Origin: Sympetrum striolatum
Taxonomy: Eukaryota; Arthropoda; Insecta; Odonata; Libellulidae
Direction: 5' to 3'
Assembly (NCBI GenBank): GCA_947579665.1
Contig: OX388349.1
Location: forward strand, 20,368,459 to 20,432,458
DNA length: 64,000 nucleotides
Shown here: piece by piece, positions 48,080 to 59,899 of the stretch
Position numbering within the stretch: position 1 is the first letter of the stretch
How the letters are laid out: every line of letters begins with the position of its first letter
Made by a program: the position numbers and the translations under genes
Notes under the pieces: model-generated
Databases searched by the model: none
Seen by the model: the letters and a program-made list of their open reading frames with translations, nothing else
What the model was told of the DNA's origin: nothing

Positions 48080-49860
48080 AATACTTTAGATTGGATTTGA
48101 GTTACTGATTCAAGAAATAAATGACTAAAAAGGATATCTTGATATAAAGATTGAGCTGAAAAAAACTAATATTTTAGATAAAAAGATTGCCTCACTCGGT
48201 TTGTTGATAAGTACTTGAGAATTAAAAGGCATGGAGACAATTGTGAAGTTGTGTTATATTGGATGAAAAAGGAATGGAGTACTCACAAAGTAAGGTCTCA
48301 GTGAGGAGTTTTAGATGCAGCATTCACCTGTGGAATGAGAAATATAATAATTAATATCAAATGCTTCCCTTAAATAATATTGAATACAGCCTTTAAAAAT
48401 TAACACATTGTCTCAACATAACATCATTCTTATCACATAAATGTTAATTTTCTAATGTTCTTTATAGCTACTAGTAATTACAATTTGATTGAACTCTCTG
48501 CTTAGATACATTATAATTTTAACATCGAACTTAATTAGAAGTTGTAGAATTGTTATATGTGTATGGAGAGAGTAATGATTTCTTACACATTACTTACAAA
48601 GCAGATGGCTTGCAAGTTTCTCTGGTTCAAATGTGTAATTCATTAGCAAGTAAATTGAGGTTTAAATATGTACAAAGTTACATTATAACTGAGCGATGTT
48701 TTAAGAAAAAAAAATAATTCAGCAAATTTTTACTGTACAATGATGTTTAAATATAAATCATATACGTATATCTTTAATCTCTTTTGATTGATGAAAAAAT
48801 TGCTCCATATATACTCCTTTTACTAATTCCTGATTAAAAGATTGGGATTGGTGAATATCGATATGTTTTATCACCTAAACCATCTTGATAACTTCTGCAA
48901 TACTTAAATAAGGGGTGGTCTTTCTCAGGTTGTTAGAATTTGTATCCAATAGTAATAATCTCAAATACCTTATTTTTAAGCTTCAATAGATAATTGAATT
49001 TTAAACTTCATTATTCATTTAAATTTTTTCTCATATTAACAAAAGTACAAAAAACATTTAACTAAATTATTTAAATTTAAGGATATATATATATACATAC
49101 AAGGATTTAGCCATATATGAAAAAATATGTTACGTTATAAAGCTTAAGTTTGAAAGCAGAAAATAACAATAATTATATTGTAAGATTAAATCAAGCTATT
49201 TGAATAGAATATTATGTAAAAGGTATCCACCATGAATTTCATTGTGAGGATTAATCACATTCTTATATAATGAACATGTAAGAAGAAGTGCAATTCTCAA
49301 GCTTTTCTAAGGAAAAATCGATAAATGGTATAGTTAAAATTGGTGATGATCACGCATGCATACAACAAATGAAAGGGAACATCTAATGCGTAACAGTAAA
49401 ATAGGAAAACTAAGGCAAAGTCAGAAGTTAAAACAATTGCTCCTCGAAAGTACGCTGCAGTGAAGTCAGCTGCAACGGGCAGTTTGCAGTAAAAATTCTA
49501 GCTAATTACTGAGAAAACTCCTACGTTGCTTAGTATCCATATTCAAGCCATAATAAAATCCAGACTTACTTTAATATGTAGGAAAACGTATGCATAGTAA
49601 TACTCTATCACCATCCGAAACCTTCGGCCAGAGTTTCAATTACGATATGCCTTAAAATTGAAGACGTGAATGCGGAATTTTAAATAGGAAATCTGTAATA
49701 ACCGATATTTAACGAAATATTAATGTATCTTTTTAATCCTACGAAAACTACATAAACAAAAATGCAAATTAATTAAAAGGCATAATAAGCATAGGTAACA
49801 AGTAAAAGTCGCCTTGAACTTGGTAAAACATGGCAACACATTGAACGTCGTTGGAAACCC
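48080..49860. other. AT-rich stretch, nothing recognised
   Basis: No coding, RNA or repeat feature can be supported. Confidence 0.3.
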
Positions 49861-49864
49861 ATTA

Positions 49865-50463
49865 AGGTCTGGCCACACTTCACCGCACCATCACCGTGCC
49901 GTAGCTAGCGCGAGTCGGCCGTGTCACGGTTCGTCCTATGTGAAGCCACACTTTTCGGCGCCGCGCCCGTACCTTGTCCGTATTCTGGCTCGATCTCCAC
50001 CCTTTGGAGGGAGCAGTTTATTATTCTTTTCGACTTCTTCGTAGAAGTGATGTTCCGTAATTTCAGTAATAGTGAATTAGGAATGATAGCGCTAGCACTA
50101 GAGGAAGAAGAAATTAATAATATAAAAAACCAATACCAATCAAAAAAGGAAATTAAATAATTCTCGGCATCTAACGTAATTATGCTAAATATTGTTGAAG
50201 TTAATAAAATTTCTCTCAAAATTGTTTCAATCGAAAGGAAAGAACTGGGATAATTCTCTTCCGTGTCCACTCCGTGCCCGTCAAAAATTAAACCAAACTA
50301 GTCGGGCACGGTGCGGTGATGGCGCGGAGGTGACGATTCGGTGTCGGTGCGGAGAGGTGTGGACTAGCACATTGTATAGCATTGTAGTATTCGTTCCCGT
50401 ATGTCGGCCGACACCCGGCCGAGCCACGGCACGGTGACGGTGCGGTGAAGTGTGGCCAGACCT
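49865..50463. mobile_element. PIF/Harbinger-like element, 599 bp, TTA target duplication
   Basis: The ends are 41-bp inverted repeats starting AGGTCTGGCCACACTTCACC (49865-49905 and 50423-50463, two mismatches). TTA is duplicated outside (49862-49864 and 50464-50466). A three-base TTA/TAA duplication is the hallmark of the PIF/Harbinger superfamily. GC-rich subterminal repeats related to CGGTGCGGTGA recur within both halves. The element is too short for a full transposase and is non-autonomous, but it carries a transposase-like fragment (separate entry). Confidence 0.8.
50050..50160 (+). pseudogene. Possible Harbinger transposase N-terminal fragment
   Basis: The 36-codon frame starts MFRNFSNSELGMIALALEEE. 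A short segment of the type ELxxIALxLxEEE is found near the start of insect Harbinger nucleases. The frame stops before any catalytic residue. Given its place inside the Harbinger-like element it may be a remnant of the parent transposase, but the match is short and from memory. Confidence 0.35.
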
Positions 50464-50566
50464 TTACGCGTGGAAAGAAATCTTGTGCGCGACACTAGCT
50501 CTTACTTCCTTTAAAATAACTTAACAGTGAAAGTCATAGAAAAGGAAAGTAAAAAGTATGAGTATG

Positions 50567-50650
50567 CATATAGTGTACGTTACCTTGCCGAAAATTGCCG
50601 TTCTCGTAAACTAGAAAATTTAAAATGAAAAGCAATACATTTTGTAAATA
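50567..50650. repeat. Dispersed repeat fragment (partner at 44010-44090)
   Basis: GAGTATGCATATAGTGTACG and CCTTGCCGAAAATTGCCG match the segment before the LINE at 44200. It is probably another truncated copy of that element or of a SINE using its tail. Confidence 0.45.
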
Positions 50651-50659
50651 AAAACAACG

Positions 50660-52150
50660 GCAGATAATGAGACGGATGATGCTCAGATACTTTATAACGT
50701 TTGATAGGAAACTTTGGAATATTATAGCAAAGACTCAACCAATAATAATTACGAAGCTTTTTTAATTATTATTATGGCTTTCCACAAAGTTATACTGTCC
50801 CATATCGATTATATTAGACTTAATCAACAATAATATTCAATATCTTATTTTATGAAGGTTGCAGGAAGAATCTTGATAAATCTTTTTCAAAAACTAGCAA
50901 AAATCGATATGTTCGTGGTTTTATTTAGCTGGTTGTCGAGGTTTGGGTATCAGTAGTTCAGAATTGAATGAATACTTAGAGATTAAAAATTTACTACTAC
51001 GATTTTAAAGAAACTGATGGTTGGTTGTCTCGATAGGAAGCAAGATACAACATCAGATTTACAAAATGCAGGGTGAAGTGGGCAACGCGGAAACTGATGG
51101 GAAAATACCAACATTCCTACTTTTACGAATTGGTTATGATCGGATGACATTTAAAACAATTAAGGACACCAGTCCTTATATGGTGCTACACCAGTTTGGT
51201 ACTTAAGTTATAACCTTGATTTTATTTTCTGAATATGAAAGAACTCTGAGCAATTACTTCCATATGCTTTTTAATTAAATCAGGTTGTAATTCATAAAAC
51301 ATTATAGGATATCGTAGGATAAATTACGAAGTCTTAATGTTTAAAGAGGTTAAAATTGGAGGATTTAAAATCGGAGTGTCATACAAATAAATGTTAATGA
51401 TTTTTTTGGAATTCCGAAGTCCAACATTTTTCGGAATAGTTGCACGAGATGGGTCATAGAGATATAAATAAAGGAAAAAATCTTCGTTCTAAAAATAGTG
51501 CGAAAAATTCTCATTTAAAAAAATTGCAAATTTCCGAGCTAGGATTTCTTACTTTCAACGCCACGTCTTTACTCAATTAGTCTTAGGTCAATTGCTTACA
51601 GATATCCATCGATTAAAACTTATTAACGGGTAACTCAACTGCTAGAATGATATCTTTTCAAATTTCCCTTTTGTAAAGAATGCAGTTTGTCACTGATAGT
51701 TGGTGAGCTATAAAAATCATCACCATGACAAACGACAATGCTTTTTTGCTCTAACATTTTTTAGAATTCCCGAAAACTAGAGCATAGAGAAAATAAGAGA
51801 TCATATTATGTTTTAATTGTAAATTAAAATTTTTAGCAGAGCAAAATACATTAAATAACTATATTGATATTGGTACAGAATTGTGGAATAAGGTTCTGAT
51901 TTTACTTAATGATTTATAGTTATTTTTAAACGGAATTTACATTCATTTCGTGAAATTAAGATTTCTGTACAATAATATTTTTAAAATTTGTAAGAAAATT
52001 CTTTATTTTTTCTCATAGTAGAAATTTGCTTAACTGAGGCATCCGCTTAATTATGCCAAAATGTCCTAGTCGTAATGATTTTTGAAGCTAGAGGAAGATG
52101 AATTATAATTGGAAAATAAGAAATTACGATAGCAAAGAATATGACCTGTA
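50660..52150. other. AT-rich stretch, nothing recognised
   Basis: No coding or repeat feature can be supported between the dispersed repeat and the tRNA gene. Confidence 0.3.
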
Positions 52151-52152
52151 GA

Positions 52153-52225
52153 GGGGGCGTAGCTCAGATGGTAGAGCGCTTGCTTAGCATGAGAGAGGTA
52201 TCGGGATCGATGCCCGGCGCCTCCA
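52153..52225 (+). tRNA. tRNA-Ala (anticodon AGC)
   Basis: The 73-nt sequence has an acceptor stem GGGGGCG / CGCCTCC with discriminator A, an A box TAGCTCAGATGGTAGAGCG, anticodon loop TTAGCAT (AGC at 52186-52188) and a T arm TCGGG-ATCGATG-CCCGG whose loop is the ATCGATG form known from insect tRNA-Ala. There is no intron. One pair of the anticodon stem is mismatched (CTTGC against GAGAG, G-A), which could weaken the molecule. It may be a functional gene or a recently decaying copy. Confidence 0.88.
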
Positions 52226-52227
52226 AC

Positions 52228-52234
52228 TTTTTTT
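52228..52234 (+). terminator. RNA polymerase III T-run terminator
   Basis: Seven T residues begin three bases after the tRNA-Ala 3' end, which is the normal position and length of a pol III stop signal. Confidence 0.8.
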
Positions 52235-52239
52235 AGAAT

Positions 52240-55200
52240 ATAACCTCTACATACAAATATTTTATTTACTCTCGTCTTAAATTACCAGTTATACATGTAT
52301 CAATTATTATACATATTTGCTTAAGATGCATTTTCTTTCTCCCAGTTTCAAATGCACGCAAATAGTGTCTAATTATAATTATATAAAGCTGAATTAAATA
52401 TATATTCGGCTTCTGATGGCCACAATAATCAAAATGTAAAAGAAAGACTCCAAAAGCCATAAAAAAAATAGTTCTGAAGATGGAGAAAGGACTCGGTTGA
52501 TGGTTTTTGGAGTCCTTGTTTTACATATTGGATATAAACCTGAAAATTAAAGAAGTAGATAAATTGTGAAAGAGATCTGCAACGAACAAACTCTTACTGA
52601 TATCTACGTATTTTAGTAGGTTAGTGCCGTCTAGTGAAAATAAGCTAACCCAAATGGGGAAATATTTATTGAGGGGTGATGTTTGTAGAAGGTAATAGAC
52701 TTGAGCCGGGGGATATGGTATTAGAGGAATAGAAAGGGAAGTTGGGATTATGAAAAAAGAAAGTGTAACGAGGGGAGAAGAGGGGAAATGTTTAGTTAGA
52801 AGACGTGGAAAAGGGCAGAAGTCCGCAGAGAGAAAGAATTTCGCACCGCCTACGGTGATGTGGGTGAGCGGGGAGAGAAAAATGCATTTCTCTCTTGTAT
52901 TTTAGTCCGGAATTCTTCCGGGGCATCGTAAAAAGGGAAAGAATGGGGCGGCTATGGATTATAATTCTTTTTCCGAGGGAGAAAATGCCCATTCGAGGTA
53001 ATTATCATCAAGAAGAAAGTCTCAACGTGTTGAGAAATGTTTATGCATTGAGGCAAATGGTTAATTTTTTAGACCCACGCGAAGAGTGGCTCTCTCGCGG
53101 AAGTGTTCTTTTGAAATGGATTTCGGAATTTTTGAAACAAATGTAATGAAAATAGAAAACTTTAAAGAGCCATAATTTTTTTGAGCTGAGTTTAAATGAT
53201 AAATGGGTTAGTCGTTCTTACATGCTAAGATAATGTTTTGATCTTCAAGTCCCTTGGCTATAGAAAGTTTTGAGAAGGATGAAAAAATTTTAAGAGGAAG
53301 TTTTGAACGAGTGTGGGAGAATTAATTCTATGATAATCAAATAATTACACGTTGCGATAAATATTACTACGTATTTGAGGAACAGGTACTAGGATGGGGT
53401 ATAGGAATGGGCTATTTAGTGTCACTTAGAAATATAATCGAGAAAATTTCAACGGTTTCTGTGAGATTTAAATGTGTTTTGGATAGCTGAGTTATGGTTA
53501 CCTTTTGTAGTATGTTTATCGCAGTTTTTAAATGATATTATTAGTTGACCTTTTAATTATTACTAATTAAGGTAATCGAGAGAAATCTGTGCGTAAATAA
53601 AGCTCGATTTACACTAAACAGGTAGCTTAAGGTTCTTAATTTAATGCGTAGCCAAAATTATTATAAAATTAGAGATATATATTATTTAAAATCTTGGTCT
53701 TTATAATCATCTAGACTTTCTTTGAGACTTCCAATGTTGACGATAGAAACTATATTTATATTTATATTTGCCTTTCCATTGGTATACTCCACTTAATACA
53801 TCCAATATCATTTTAAATTCATCGATGCTCTCTATTTTATTGTTAACCAGCCTTAGATAACTCCTAAATATAATTAATTTAGCGATTATCACAGCGATAG
53901 GAAACCAGGGTTATACGTTTCCCAAAATTCAAAATCAAAGCGTATCGATGAAAGTAACATCGTGATGCAGCATCCGACCGCACATGTGTTCCCTTAATCT
54001 CTCTCTACCTTTCTCCACGGGTCGTTGTCTGAGCCCTGACATACGCCCGTGAGTCGAATCCACCATCTGCGTCAAATTCTGCTTTACTAGTCAGCAAAGT
54101 CTAACGTTGCGAAACTGCTATTTCACTCACGGCAAGACAGGTGTTTATGCTAGGGACATAAACTCGGCTGGGGCAAATTTGTGCACCGAAAATGCAAGAT
54201 ATGGAATATTGGCTTCAAACAAGTCACCAATAAGTTTTCCAAATCTTCCGTTTTTCAGTTCTAATTCAACTTCTGATCTGTACTAGCGAGGGATGTACCT
54301 CGGATTTTTTCTTGATCGTTTTACGATTGGACTCTTGTAATCCAATTTAAATAAATGCACAGGCCGGAGATAAAACTTAATTCGAAGAAGATTATTTTAA
54401 AATTTGTTATTTAATCTGAATGTCTAAGGCTTTCAACAGAAGAAAAGTTTACGAAAATAGGCCATGAAAATTTTATTATTTTTTTCTGAGCAACATTCTC
54501 GGAAACTAATTCCATTAAATCTACGATATTCATACTCATCATTTATTGCAAACTAGTAAACTTCATCTTATTAAGACTGTTTTGGGTTTTCTTTCGGAAT
54601 ATTTAAAATTATTTCTATTATTAATGACGAAATAATTTTCGTCGCAAATGATAGGGGAAAAGGGAAAAGCTTAGGGTAAATTTATTAACTGTATTGGGGA
54701 ATGAGAATACGGCCTTGCAGAAAGCTGAAATCGTACCAAAGAACTGATGTTTTTTAACTTTGAATTATGAGCAAGATGAAACTCTTTGGCAGCGCTCAAG
54801 TGGATGTGAATTTGAATAAAAGTGATAAAGTAACACTGCGTAATATAATGTTTCTCTCAATTCGAGAATAGTCTTTTGTAACAGAAATTTCGTGAGTACT
54901 AGCCAAAATGTTTTCAGAATTCATCTTTTAAAAAGGGACAATTAAATGTTATGCATAATTTACTCCGATTATATGCCATTTTCATTAACTGAACCTTCAA
55001 ACTACCAGAAAATTTGATATATACAAATTTAGGAGCTAAATTAATTACTGCTGTAGCCATGCAGTACTGACCAAAAATCGTCTAATTACTTTTCAGTGGT
55101 ACAGGAACATTCTAACTAATATGACAGTAGATTCAAAACGGCTTAGCTCAGAGTTCTTACATTTTGGGTCAAGTAGCACTCTTTCCTCTGCTAAGGTTTA

Positions 55201-56090
55201 ACTTCAATTCCATCATTTGTGGTCATTTGTCATCATATTTAAATTTCAAAGAGAAAACAAGTATGAGTATTGATTACAAACGTACCAGAGATTTAGCACA
55301 ATTTCTTTTAAAATCCTCAACTCTCGGTATAAAATCGAGTGACGATAATAGACAGGAATATCAAGTGAAGAATTACTTCGTATATTTCTTGTATAATATA
55401 AGCTCGAAGAAAGATAAGCAAAATGTCACTTCCGCTCTATCTTACACACTCATCTCTCTTTATGATTTTGTTATATTTTACGACTCGATTACCAATCGAC
55501 GAGTGTTTGCATTTCTTATATTTTTTAGGGGTAGAAAAACATTATTATTTACTTCATCAGAGATACGCTGATACAAATTTACCAAACCCTGATCGCCACT
55601 CATGAATGTAGATGTTGAGATATAAATAACATACGTTTCTCGGGAAAATCATACATTTATGTTTTTATATTTATAGATTTAACTTCATAATAGATTCTTC
55701 AAAATTTTGAGTAAAACATTACATAAGTGCATGTCGACGTTAACTGTTGCTTCAGCCTTCTCATTTTATTCCAATTCAAATGTTAACATACGATACGACT
55801 TTGACGAAAATATATTATTTTATCTGCTAGTTCAAAAATATAATTAAATTAAATTATATACTGTGGTATATAAAACTAAATAGTTTAAAATGAGTCAGTT
55901 CACATAGTACCCTCTGTATTGTATATAGTTATGAAAATAATATGAAAAGCTGCCAAGTGTTATGAAGAAGTCCTAAAAAAACTATTAACTCCACTATCTG
56001 GATAGTTGAAAACCGAATTATTTCGGGAACCCTCATTTCAAACATTTTCGGAAGTTTTGTTGAGCTATTCAGTCTCGAAAGTTTATATAC
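52240..56090. other. Long stretch without a supported gene
   Basis: A 135-codon frame at 55164-55571 has no domain, signal or splice context, and I do not call it. The 52780-53140 block is GC-richer with two short palindromes (AGAGAAAAATGCATTTCTCT near 52875, CCGGAATTCTTCCGG near 52908). A pyrimidine-rich block lies at 53960-54110. No gene is supported. Confidence 0.35.
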
Positions 56091-56099
56091 GGCGAGTTA

Positions 56100-56139
56100 T
56101 AGGCAACCCGAACAATTCAAATGAGTAGTCGGTTGCCTA
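56100..56139. repeat. TAGGCAACC hairpin next to the hAT-like element
   Basis: TAGGCAACC at 56100-56108 is inverted at 56131-56139. The word TAGGCAACCCG-ACAA also occurs inside the terminal repeats of the neighbouring transposon (about 56360-56378). It may be a remnant of a related insertion. Confidence 0.5.
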
Positions 56140-56197
56140 CTTTCACGACACGGCAAAATTCATTACAGCGAATTGCAGTTTACCAAACTACGCATAC

Positions 56198-56205
56198 ATA
56201 CGCAT
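56198..56205. repeat. Target-site duplication, left
   Basis: ATACGCAT directly before the transposon end, identical to 58823-58830. Eight base pairs is the length produced by hAT transposases. Confidence 0.9.
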
Positions 56206-56613
56206 TAGGGTGTCCCGAAAAAAAACTTTTTTCGAAAAGTGAAGTCCGCTAGTGCGGAAAAGTTGTCATTGGTGGCACTAAACACGTGTGATTTTTCCCA
56301 GAATTTTCGGATGACGTTCTGAGGTTCCGCATCGACTTTGAAAATGTCATGGTTTTGGGTAGGCAACCCGCACAACAGATCCCGCGTTTTTAGCGGATTT
56401 TCGAATGTCTTACGCCCGTTTGCGCGGGTTTTTCGAGCTAAATATCAGTCTACGATGTTCCTAACAGTGTGTGGACTTATGGAACGTGTCATTTCGAATT
56501 ATTATATATTTATTTTTAGTAGTAGAGGCAAGCAAAGTGCGTTTTTCACGGGAAAATGGAAGTCGTTTGCTGATTTTCGAGGTATCACTACTTGATAACC
56601 CATTAAGTCCAAC
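56206..56613. repeat. Left terminal inverted repeat of the hAT-like element
   Basis: It aligns with the reverse complement of 58391-58822 over nearly its whole length, from TAGGGTGTCCCG to TTGATAACCCATTAAGTCCAA. Confidence 0.9.
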
Positions 56614-56766
56614 TCTTCGCTTATTTTCGAATCTAACTTTCAAAAATAACCCAGAGCTCACCGCGCGGAGGTGGTTGGACATCGAGCTCCACCCACCCGC
56701 CCACCCTATTATACGCCGTTCTGCTTATGGCGTAAATGAAGCAGGCACTTTGCCTTGAGGTACTTC

Positions 56767-58342
56767 TCAGGTCTTCTTCTTCTTCTTGGGGACATAGGCT
56801 TGTTTAGAGGTCAGTGCTGGCATGCGTTGTCGGGATGCGATTTGCCCCCGGATGTAGTCATAGCGGGCCCTCCCACCGTAGACCTTTGCCGACGCCTCGG
56901 TAACTGTTTTGATGAGCCTTTCCACGCCTTGGGTATGGCAAGGGAAGCAGGTGATCCGGGTAGGTGCCATAGTTGCGGTTTTGATATTTTCTTCTACCTC
57001 TTCATCTGTGATGCCCTTGGTGAGGGGAGGCTCCGTCAAGGCACAGGACGCCCAATCAATCATTTCCACGCAAGGACGACGCCTCCATATCAATGAAAGG
57101 CACGACGAACTCACGAATTTTTTTCTCCGTACGCATTTTTCGGGCTTTTTTAATCCTTCTCCATGCTAGTTTTCGCAGGTTTGGATCGTTGTCAGTAGCC
57201 ATGGCAAGGAGAAGATTCTCGTGGTGCCCAAAAAACGCATTTACTTGTATTGCGTTTTGCACGACAGTTCTTTCTGCAGTCGGCAGGAACCGCGACAGTT
57301 CAATGACCCTCCACATATGCCTGGAGCCATCGCTGATGCTGGAAAACTTCTTGATTGAAAACCACGAAAATGCGTACACCCTCATGACATACTGGGCCAA
57401 AAGTTGCAACTGCCGAGTGGGTTTCTTGGTGCTGACATAAAGCCTCAGAATCTTACTTGCGGTTGTGAGCCACCTTGACTGCACGACGGGTCCGGGCTTC
57501 CTTTTGGCTGAATCGGCGGGACACACTCCATTCGAAACACACTCACATAGCTTGAGGAGATACTCCTGGTCAGTACTGAGATCACTTATGTCCTTAAATT
57601 CGTCAATCCAATCGACGCGAATCCTCTCGAACTGAGTGACTGGCAGGTTTTCGCAGGTCAGAATGGCCTGTCCAATGGGTCCAGACGTTGTTTTGGGACT
57701 TTTTGTCGCTCCATCGAGATGCCGCATGAGGTGCCTTAGAGGGAGGTCGTTGAAGTGCAGGAGGCAGACTACGTGTTGCAGAGGCGAACCTACTTTTTCT
57801 TCAATCTTCCTCATGGCTCCGTTCTTTCGTCCGGTATTTACAGGTGTACCGTCGCATCCTAAGACTTCAAGCCCCGACTTGTTCACGTTTTCCTCCTGGA
57901 AAAATGTCATAACGCTGTCACTAATATCTTGGGCTACGCCGGAACGCGGAGTAACATGGCCTAAGTACGCCGTCCCAGGTTCTTCTACCAAGCAGATGTG
58001 CTCCTCTTCCGTCACAGTGTTGCAAAATTTGCCACTACTATTCTTCACAAGGGTGCGGTCCTTCCTCCCGTCAAAGTAAAGACCTCTTACTGTCCTTGGC
58101 TCTTCTGTCGCAGGCCGATTTTTCTCTTGCACTTTGGCGAGTTCTCTGGTCAGTTTATTCTTATCCACTACTTTTGCCGTATTTTCCGCTGTTACAAGAC
58201 CGGCGTCTTCCAGTGTCGAAGATATAATAAGAGTAGCGGCCCTCCTCGAGACGCCCGTTCTCATTACTGCCTCCGCTGCATTTGGTAAAGATAATCTTGA
58301 TTTATTTATCAGTGGCCGGGCCGTGCGAGGCGTATGAGTCAT
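56767..58342 (-). pseudogene. hAT-like transposase, one frame break near the C-terminus
   Basis: The main frame (57056-58342) has 428 codons starting MTHTPRTARP. Residues in order: RGLYFDGRKDRT with Asp 91; LGCDGTPVNTG with Asp 164; CLLHFNDLPLRHL with a Cys-x2-His at 193/196; VQSRWLTTASKILRLY with Arg-Trp 290-291; and FFGHHENLLLAM with Glu 375. This series (D, D followed by C-x2-H, RW, E) is the arrangement of hAT transposases and agrees with the 8-bp target duplication. The frame ends early after FVVPFIDMEA, and the expected continuation (EMIDWASCALTEPPLTKGI, FPCHTQGVERLIKTVTEASA, a basic KKKKK end) is in another frame at 56767-57100, so a single indel near 57060-57100 breaks the gene. I see no N-terminal BED zinc finger. 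The protein is of a widespread but poorly named group, and the hAT placement is an inference from motifs and the duplication length. Confidence 0.8.
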
Positions 58343-58390
58343 TCAGCAAGTGAAACTTCCAAGCATTATTCATATACACCCGAAAAATAC

Positions 58391-58822
58391 ATTGGACTTT
58401 ATGGGTTATCAAGTAGTGATACCTCGAAAATCAGCAAACTACTTCCATTTTCCCGTGAAAAACGCACTTTGCTTGCCTCTACTACTAAAAATAAATATAT
58501 GATAATTCGAATGACACGTTCCATACGTCCACACACTGTTAGGAACATCGTAAATATGTATCAACATATTTAGCTCGAAAAACCCGCGCAAACGGGCGTA
58601 AGACATTCGAAAACAGCAAAAAAAAAAAAAAAAAAAAAAACGCGGGAGCTGTTGTGCGGGTTGCCTACCCAAAACCATGACATTTTCAAAGTCGATGCGG
58701 AACCTCAGAACGTCATCCGAAAATTCTGGGAAAAATCACACGTGTTTAGTGCCACCAATGACAACTTTTCCGCACTAGCGGACTTCACTTTTCGAAAAAA
58801 GTTTTTTTTTCGGGACACCCTA
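58391..58822. repeat. Right terminal inverted repeat of the hAT-like element
   Basis: Inverted partner of 56206-56613. It carries a run of 23 A at 58618-58640 where the left repeat has TTTTT after CGCG, probably replication slippage after insertion. Confidence 0.9.
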
Positions 58823-58830
58823 ATACGCAT
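58823..58830. repeat. Target-site duplication, right
   Basis: ATACGCAT directly after the transposon end, identical to 56198-56205. Confidence 0.9.
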
Positions 58831-59500
58831 ACATCTAACTAAGCGGTCGCAGATTCAACATAATGAGCTTTTACATCATGAGCGATCTACAACACAAAAT
58901 AAACACCAGGTTGTATACTTTTCTGTATTTTGCGGGTACAGAGAAGTCTACAGACAGACAAAATATGAGTACCGAAATTTAAGGGTACGCCACATATTTC
59001 CGCTTTACGAAAGCTCGGCTGTAGAGAATTTATCTTTCAAAACATTCAAAGAATAATTCTGCTGAAAATTATCCATAATTTTTACCGATTGTGCGCTAGT
59101 ATAACGATTAAAAGGTCAAAATAGGAATATTAAAGTCCGCCTTTTAGCCTGTGAATCTTCCTGAGATTTTTCGAAGAATTATCTTTTAAGCAGTTCACAG
59201 ATTTCGGCTATACCAAATCGGATGGTATTGGATTGACATTCGTTGTAGCTAAGATATCTCTAGATAAAAGTATTTTCTTTAATAACTTTTGTCTTAATCT
59301 TATAGTTAGCTATGACGATACCTAACTCACTCAGGTATGCGTGATATTAAAGATAATCATCAATAATGAATAATGGCGCAGACAATACTCTGTTCTTACT
59401 GAAAGCTATGATAATTGCTAATTATAGAGACATTATGCAGCACCTACACGGGAATTTTTAGCTTATAGGATTCTCATTTATAGGGGAAATTGAAGAGAAC
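58831..59500. other. AT-rich stretch, nothing recognised
   Basis: The open frame crossing the transposon border (58652-59056) mixes terminal repeat and flank and is not a gene. Confidence 0.35.
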
Positions 59501-59506
59501 AAAATA

Positions 59507-59641
59507 ATCAGTAGCAGAAGCAAGCTGAATAAAATTTATTTATACAATACCACAGTGTGTAAAAATATATAGTATGTATACATTTTGTTTACATACTGAG
59601 GTATTGAAGAAATAATGTTCATCTTGCTTCTGCTACTAATT
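59507..59641. repeat. Hairpin element of about 135 bp
   Basis: AGTAGCAGAAGCAAG at 59510-59524 is inverted at 59623-59637, and the complementarity continues inward with mismatches (AATACCACAGTGTGTAAA against the complement of TTTACATACTGAGGTATT). The whole block can fold into one imperfect hairpin, like a small foldback element. Confidence 0.6.
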
Positions 59642-59899
59642 GCCATGGAGTTATATCACCAAGTCGAAGCCCACCCCATCGATTTTAAGATAATTTTCAT
59701 CTTACCTAGTAAGACTTATTCCCTCAGCAAGAGTTGTGGTACCTGATGAGGGAAGGTTTGAGAATACAAGTTACCAGCTTCAGGTTGATGAAGCTACTCA
59801 CACACAAGAGGTATAGATGAAAAGATTTTGATAAAACTTCGTATCAAAGTCATTCTGCGCATCCCAATCGTCAAAATACGCGAGAAAATTGGTTATTAC

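Larger units (their letters stand above)
56206..58822 (-). mobile_element. hAT-like DNA transposon with ~410-bp terminal inverted repeats
   Basis: The element begins TAGGGTGTCCCG and ends CGGGACACCCTA, with identical 8-bp duplications ATACGCAT outside. The inverted repeats extend from 56206 to about 56613 and from about 58391 to 58822, unusually long for hAT elements. They differ mainly by small changes and a run of 23 A at 58618-58640 in the right repeat only. Between them lies a single transposase frame on the minus strand. The intact duplications and well-preserved repeats suggest a fairly recent insertion. Confidence 0.9.

Noticed and set aside
49905..50270. 121-codon minus-strand frame in the Harbinger-like element
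   Set aside because: It is antisense to the transposase-like fragment and has no domain.
55164..55571. 135-codon plus-strand frame
   Set aside because: No recognisable domain, signal peptide, splice sites or family pattern; composition is like the surrounding AT-rich DNA.
57093..58337. Several plus-strand frames of 67-147 codons
   Set aside because: They are antisense shadows of the hAT-like transposase on the minus strand.
58618..58640. Poly(A) run as the tail of a processed gene or LINE
   Set aside because: It lies inside the right terminal inverted repeat of the DNA transposon and has no retroelement body before it; slippage is simpler.
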